Positions 62,385 to 64,000 of a stretch of DNA of 64,000 nucleotides are shown here, in pieces; position 1 is the first letter of the stretch, and every line of letters begins with the position of its first letter. The DNA is taken from the NCBI GenBank assembly GCA_028751875.1, contig CM054167.1:19302559-19366558 (forward strand), read 5' to 3'. Below the pieces are notes generated by a model. The model had not been told where the DNA came from. It saw nothing but the letters and a program-made list of their open reading frames with translations, and made no database searches. The DNA is from Rapana venosa. Taxonomy: Eukaryota; Mollusca; Gastropoda; Neogastropoda; Muricidae. Both the position numbers and the translations under genes were made by a program.

Positions 62385-62760
62385 TTGTCGACAAACGCTC
62401 AGACAGCAACTACTGTTGTCCGTCATGTGTGCAAAAATGCATTGCACTGCCGTTAAGCGCCTGACAAGTCAGGCCCAGCGCATCTGACTTTGGTGTGGGA
62501 GAGAATTGTTATAATATCAATATATTTTAAAGTTTTTTCTGGGGAAAAAAAGGCAGAAGAATGGACCAAGAATTGAAGAAGAAGGCAGAAGAAAATAGAC
62601 AAGGTGACTGAAAGAAAAGAAGCAAAGCAGAAACAAAGACAGGGATAAAAAAAAGAGGGATTCCTAGCACACAATTTCCAGAAGGTGAGGATGCTATTTT
62701 TTACTGATAGGGGCCCTGGCATCCTCACACAGGAGAGTTTGGTGGGGGGGTTGGACATGG
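62385..62760 (-). mobile_element. R6 repeat, near full length
   Basis: TTCTTCTTTGTCGACAAACG, CACTGCCGTTAAGCGCC, GACAAGTCAGGCCCAGCGC, AAAGGCAGAAGAATGGACC, CACAATTTCCAGAAGGTGAG, CCCTGGCATCCTCACAC. Confidence 0.85.
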
Positions 62761-62897
62761 ATTTTAATGTCCAACTTTTCAGTGCTCTGTGATGTATTTT
62801 CAATATTCAATCAGCTCTTTGTCTAAGTGCACTCAGAGCAGTGTTCTCTTGTTGTTGTGAAGAAGTGAATTAAATACAATAAAGCGAGACTTACATC

Positions 62898-63858
62898 CTA
62901 AAAAAAGAGCTGGTGTTGTTGTGCTGCCATGTGGTTCTCTTTTGCTGGCCATGCCATGTTCTCACCGAGTTTCTGGGATTCTTGTACTTCTTTCAATGCT
63001 TTGTGAAACTCGGCGCCATGCAGTAGTTCTGGTGTCACGGCAACATGTGGTGCACATATGCCAGAGAGTTCACGGGGTGGGCAGGGTCGGTGCATTTCTC
63101 TCTGTTTCTGGGACAGGTCATGGTTGGCATGACCTGTGAGGGCTAGGGCATCTGAAAGGTGGGCTGTGCATCCGGTCAGTTCACTGCGTACTTTAGCTGC
63201 ATCCTGCCCTGAGATGGTATCTCTTACCTTCAGAAGTCGGTCAGTGCAGAGCGTTATTGCTATGGCAGCTTTTGACAGGGTTTTTTGTGTATTTGCCATC
63301 CTGACATCTCTCTTTCGTGAGAAGGGCTTGAGAACGGAAAAAACTTCCTGGTTTGTTCGCGGAACGCCCAGGTAAAGAACAGTTTTCGGGAATAGGGTCC
63401 TTGGAAAGTTTTTCCATCAGTTTCCTGTCTGGGAGTTTAGATCCAAATCTGGACTCAAGCAGCTTTGCCAGTTTTTCAGAAACGGGTGGCCCTTTTTCCT
63501 CATTATCATCAAAGAATGATGCCATTTTGGCGAAAATGTCGCCATCTTTATCCTCATCCTCTGTAGATTCTGCCATCCGTTCTTTCTCCAGCTCCTCTGC
63601 CCTCTCATCAGAAGCACTGTCAGTAACAGTTTCTGAATCGCTGCCTGCCTTCTTTCTTTTCCCTTCATTTTCCACAAGGGGTTCTTTGTCTGAGCCAGCG
63701 CTCATTTTCCTCTTCCTGGAGTGCGGTGCACTTCTTTCCAAATTTTCCATTCTTCTAGAAAGATTTTGGACTGTTGTCAAAATATCTCGGAGAGATGGTT
63801 CCCTTTCAGTAGAAATGGCAGCTTGTGGTTCTTCTTCCTTAGACCGAGCCATCACCAA
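62898..63858 (-). pseudogene. DIRS-type retrotransposon gag-like ORF, frameshifted
   Basis: Two minus-strand frames make one protein. Part 1 (63858 to ~63385) starts MVMARSKEEEPQAAIST, has a coiled segment and NLSRRMENLERS, an acidic region, FAKMASFFDDNEEKGPPVSE and DRKLMEKLSKDPIPEN. Part 2 (~63385-62898) has GVPRTNQEVFSVLK, RMANTQKTLSKAAIAI, HLSDALALTGHANHDLSQKQ and PELLHGAEFHKALKEV. The succession RPEN, VN.E.W..L, QK.L.KA, DAL.LLGHAN.ELS.RRRE..RPDL, LLFG matches the gag-like ORF found with DIRS-type (tyrosine-recombinase) elements in invertebrates. The change of frame near 63385 lies after PEN. No RT or recombinase follows, so this is a truncated copy. It is in an intron or upstream of gene A. 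Family call is from memory. Confidence 0.6.
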
Positions 63859-64000
63859 TTCCTGGTCACTAGAGTAATCATCAGCATAGATCTCAATTTT
63901 TTAATTTATTTTTTAAAATATTTTTTTAATTTTTATTTTTCCCCACAGAACACTTATCCACAATACACAGTATTTCACCAGCACTACAAAACAGAACAAA
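63859..64000. other. AT-rich right edge
   Basis: T/A-rich DNA (63895-63940) then unique-looking sequence; possibly the 5' flank or terminal repeat of the retroelement. Nothing more can be said. Confidence 0.4.

Overview
This is eukaryotic, animal-type DNA. Coding sequence occurs only as short exons with GT-AG borders, nearly everything else is intron or intergenic DNA packed with dinucleotide repeats, tRNA- and 5S-derived SINEs, LINE 3' ends, TTAA-targeting DNA transposons and minisatellites. The SINE and LINE types and the very high CA/GA load point to a mollusc, most likely a marine caenogastropod snail; that is inference from repeat style, not a database match.

Host genes. One long minus-strand gene (called gene A here) runs from 61887 down to 34612, with 12 exons found and a 5' end beyond the window. 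It encodes a Gly/Arg-rich N-terminal region followed by three double-stranded-RNA-binding-like folds, a charged linker and an R3H-like segment. The order and the sequence around the third fold resemble NF-kappa-B-repressing factor (NKRF)-type proteins. Exon phases fit at every junction, but the 1.1-kb RGG exon changes frame four times, each time in a G/C run, and the last exon needs one extra base. A second minus-strand gene end (gene B, 18256 to 16654) has two well-joined exons and no recognised family.

Mobile elements. Left edge: Mutator-like transposase relic (268-1063). LINE pieces: 4060-4999, 9387-10080, 31800-32195, 33605-33795. Right edge: DIRS-type gag-like relic (62898-63858). Two elements sit exactly in TTAA targets (43773-44836, piggyBac-type; 48855-49500, MITE). 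Names used below for the SINE families: S1, a tRNA-headed SINE with a common core; its heads are H1 (GATAGCCTAGTGGTTAGA type) or H2 (GGCAGGATGGTTAAGACG type), and its tails are Ta (TTATCCTCGATATAAAAG type), Tb (the 3' end of an L2-like LINE) or Tg (an element that also occurs alone, called R5). S2, a tRNA-headed SINE starting GGTCTAGAGGTAACGCG. S3, a composite of a tRNA-like A box and a 5S rRNA internal promoter. S4, headed TTTAGCCGAGTGGTTAAG, carrying a microsatellite at a fixed internal site. S5, a single copy at 51.4 kb. R6 is an unidentified ~350-bp repeat ending in (GAA)n; R7 an unidentified ~250-bp repeat.

Layout. 0-16 kb: transposon relics and simple repeats. 16.6-18.3 kb: gene B. 18-34 kb: SINE-dense spacer with a newborn 27-bp minisatellite at 27.6 kb. 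34.6-62 kb: gene A, whose introns hold a 39-bp minisatellite (36.6-37.95 kb), a 43-bp satellite (38.8-40.6 kb), a CA/CT minisatellite (41.1-42.5 kb) and most SINE copies. 62-64 kb: R6 and the DIRS-type relic, probably inside the next intron of gene A.

No rRNA or functional tRNA gene, CRISPR array or prokaryotic feature is present.
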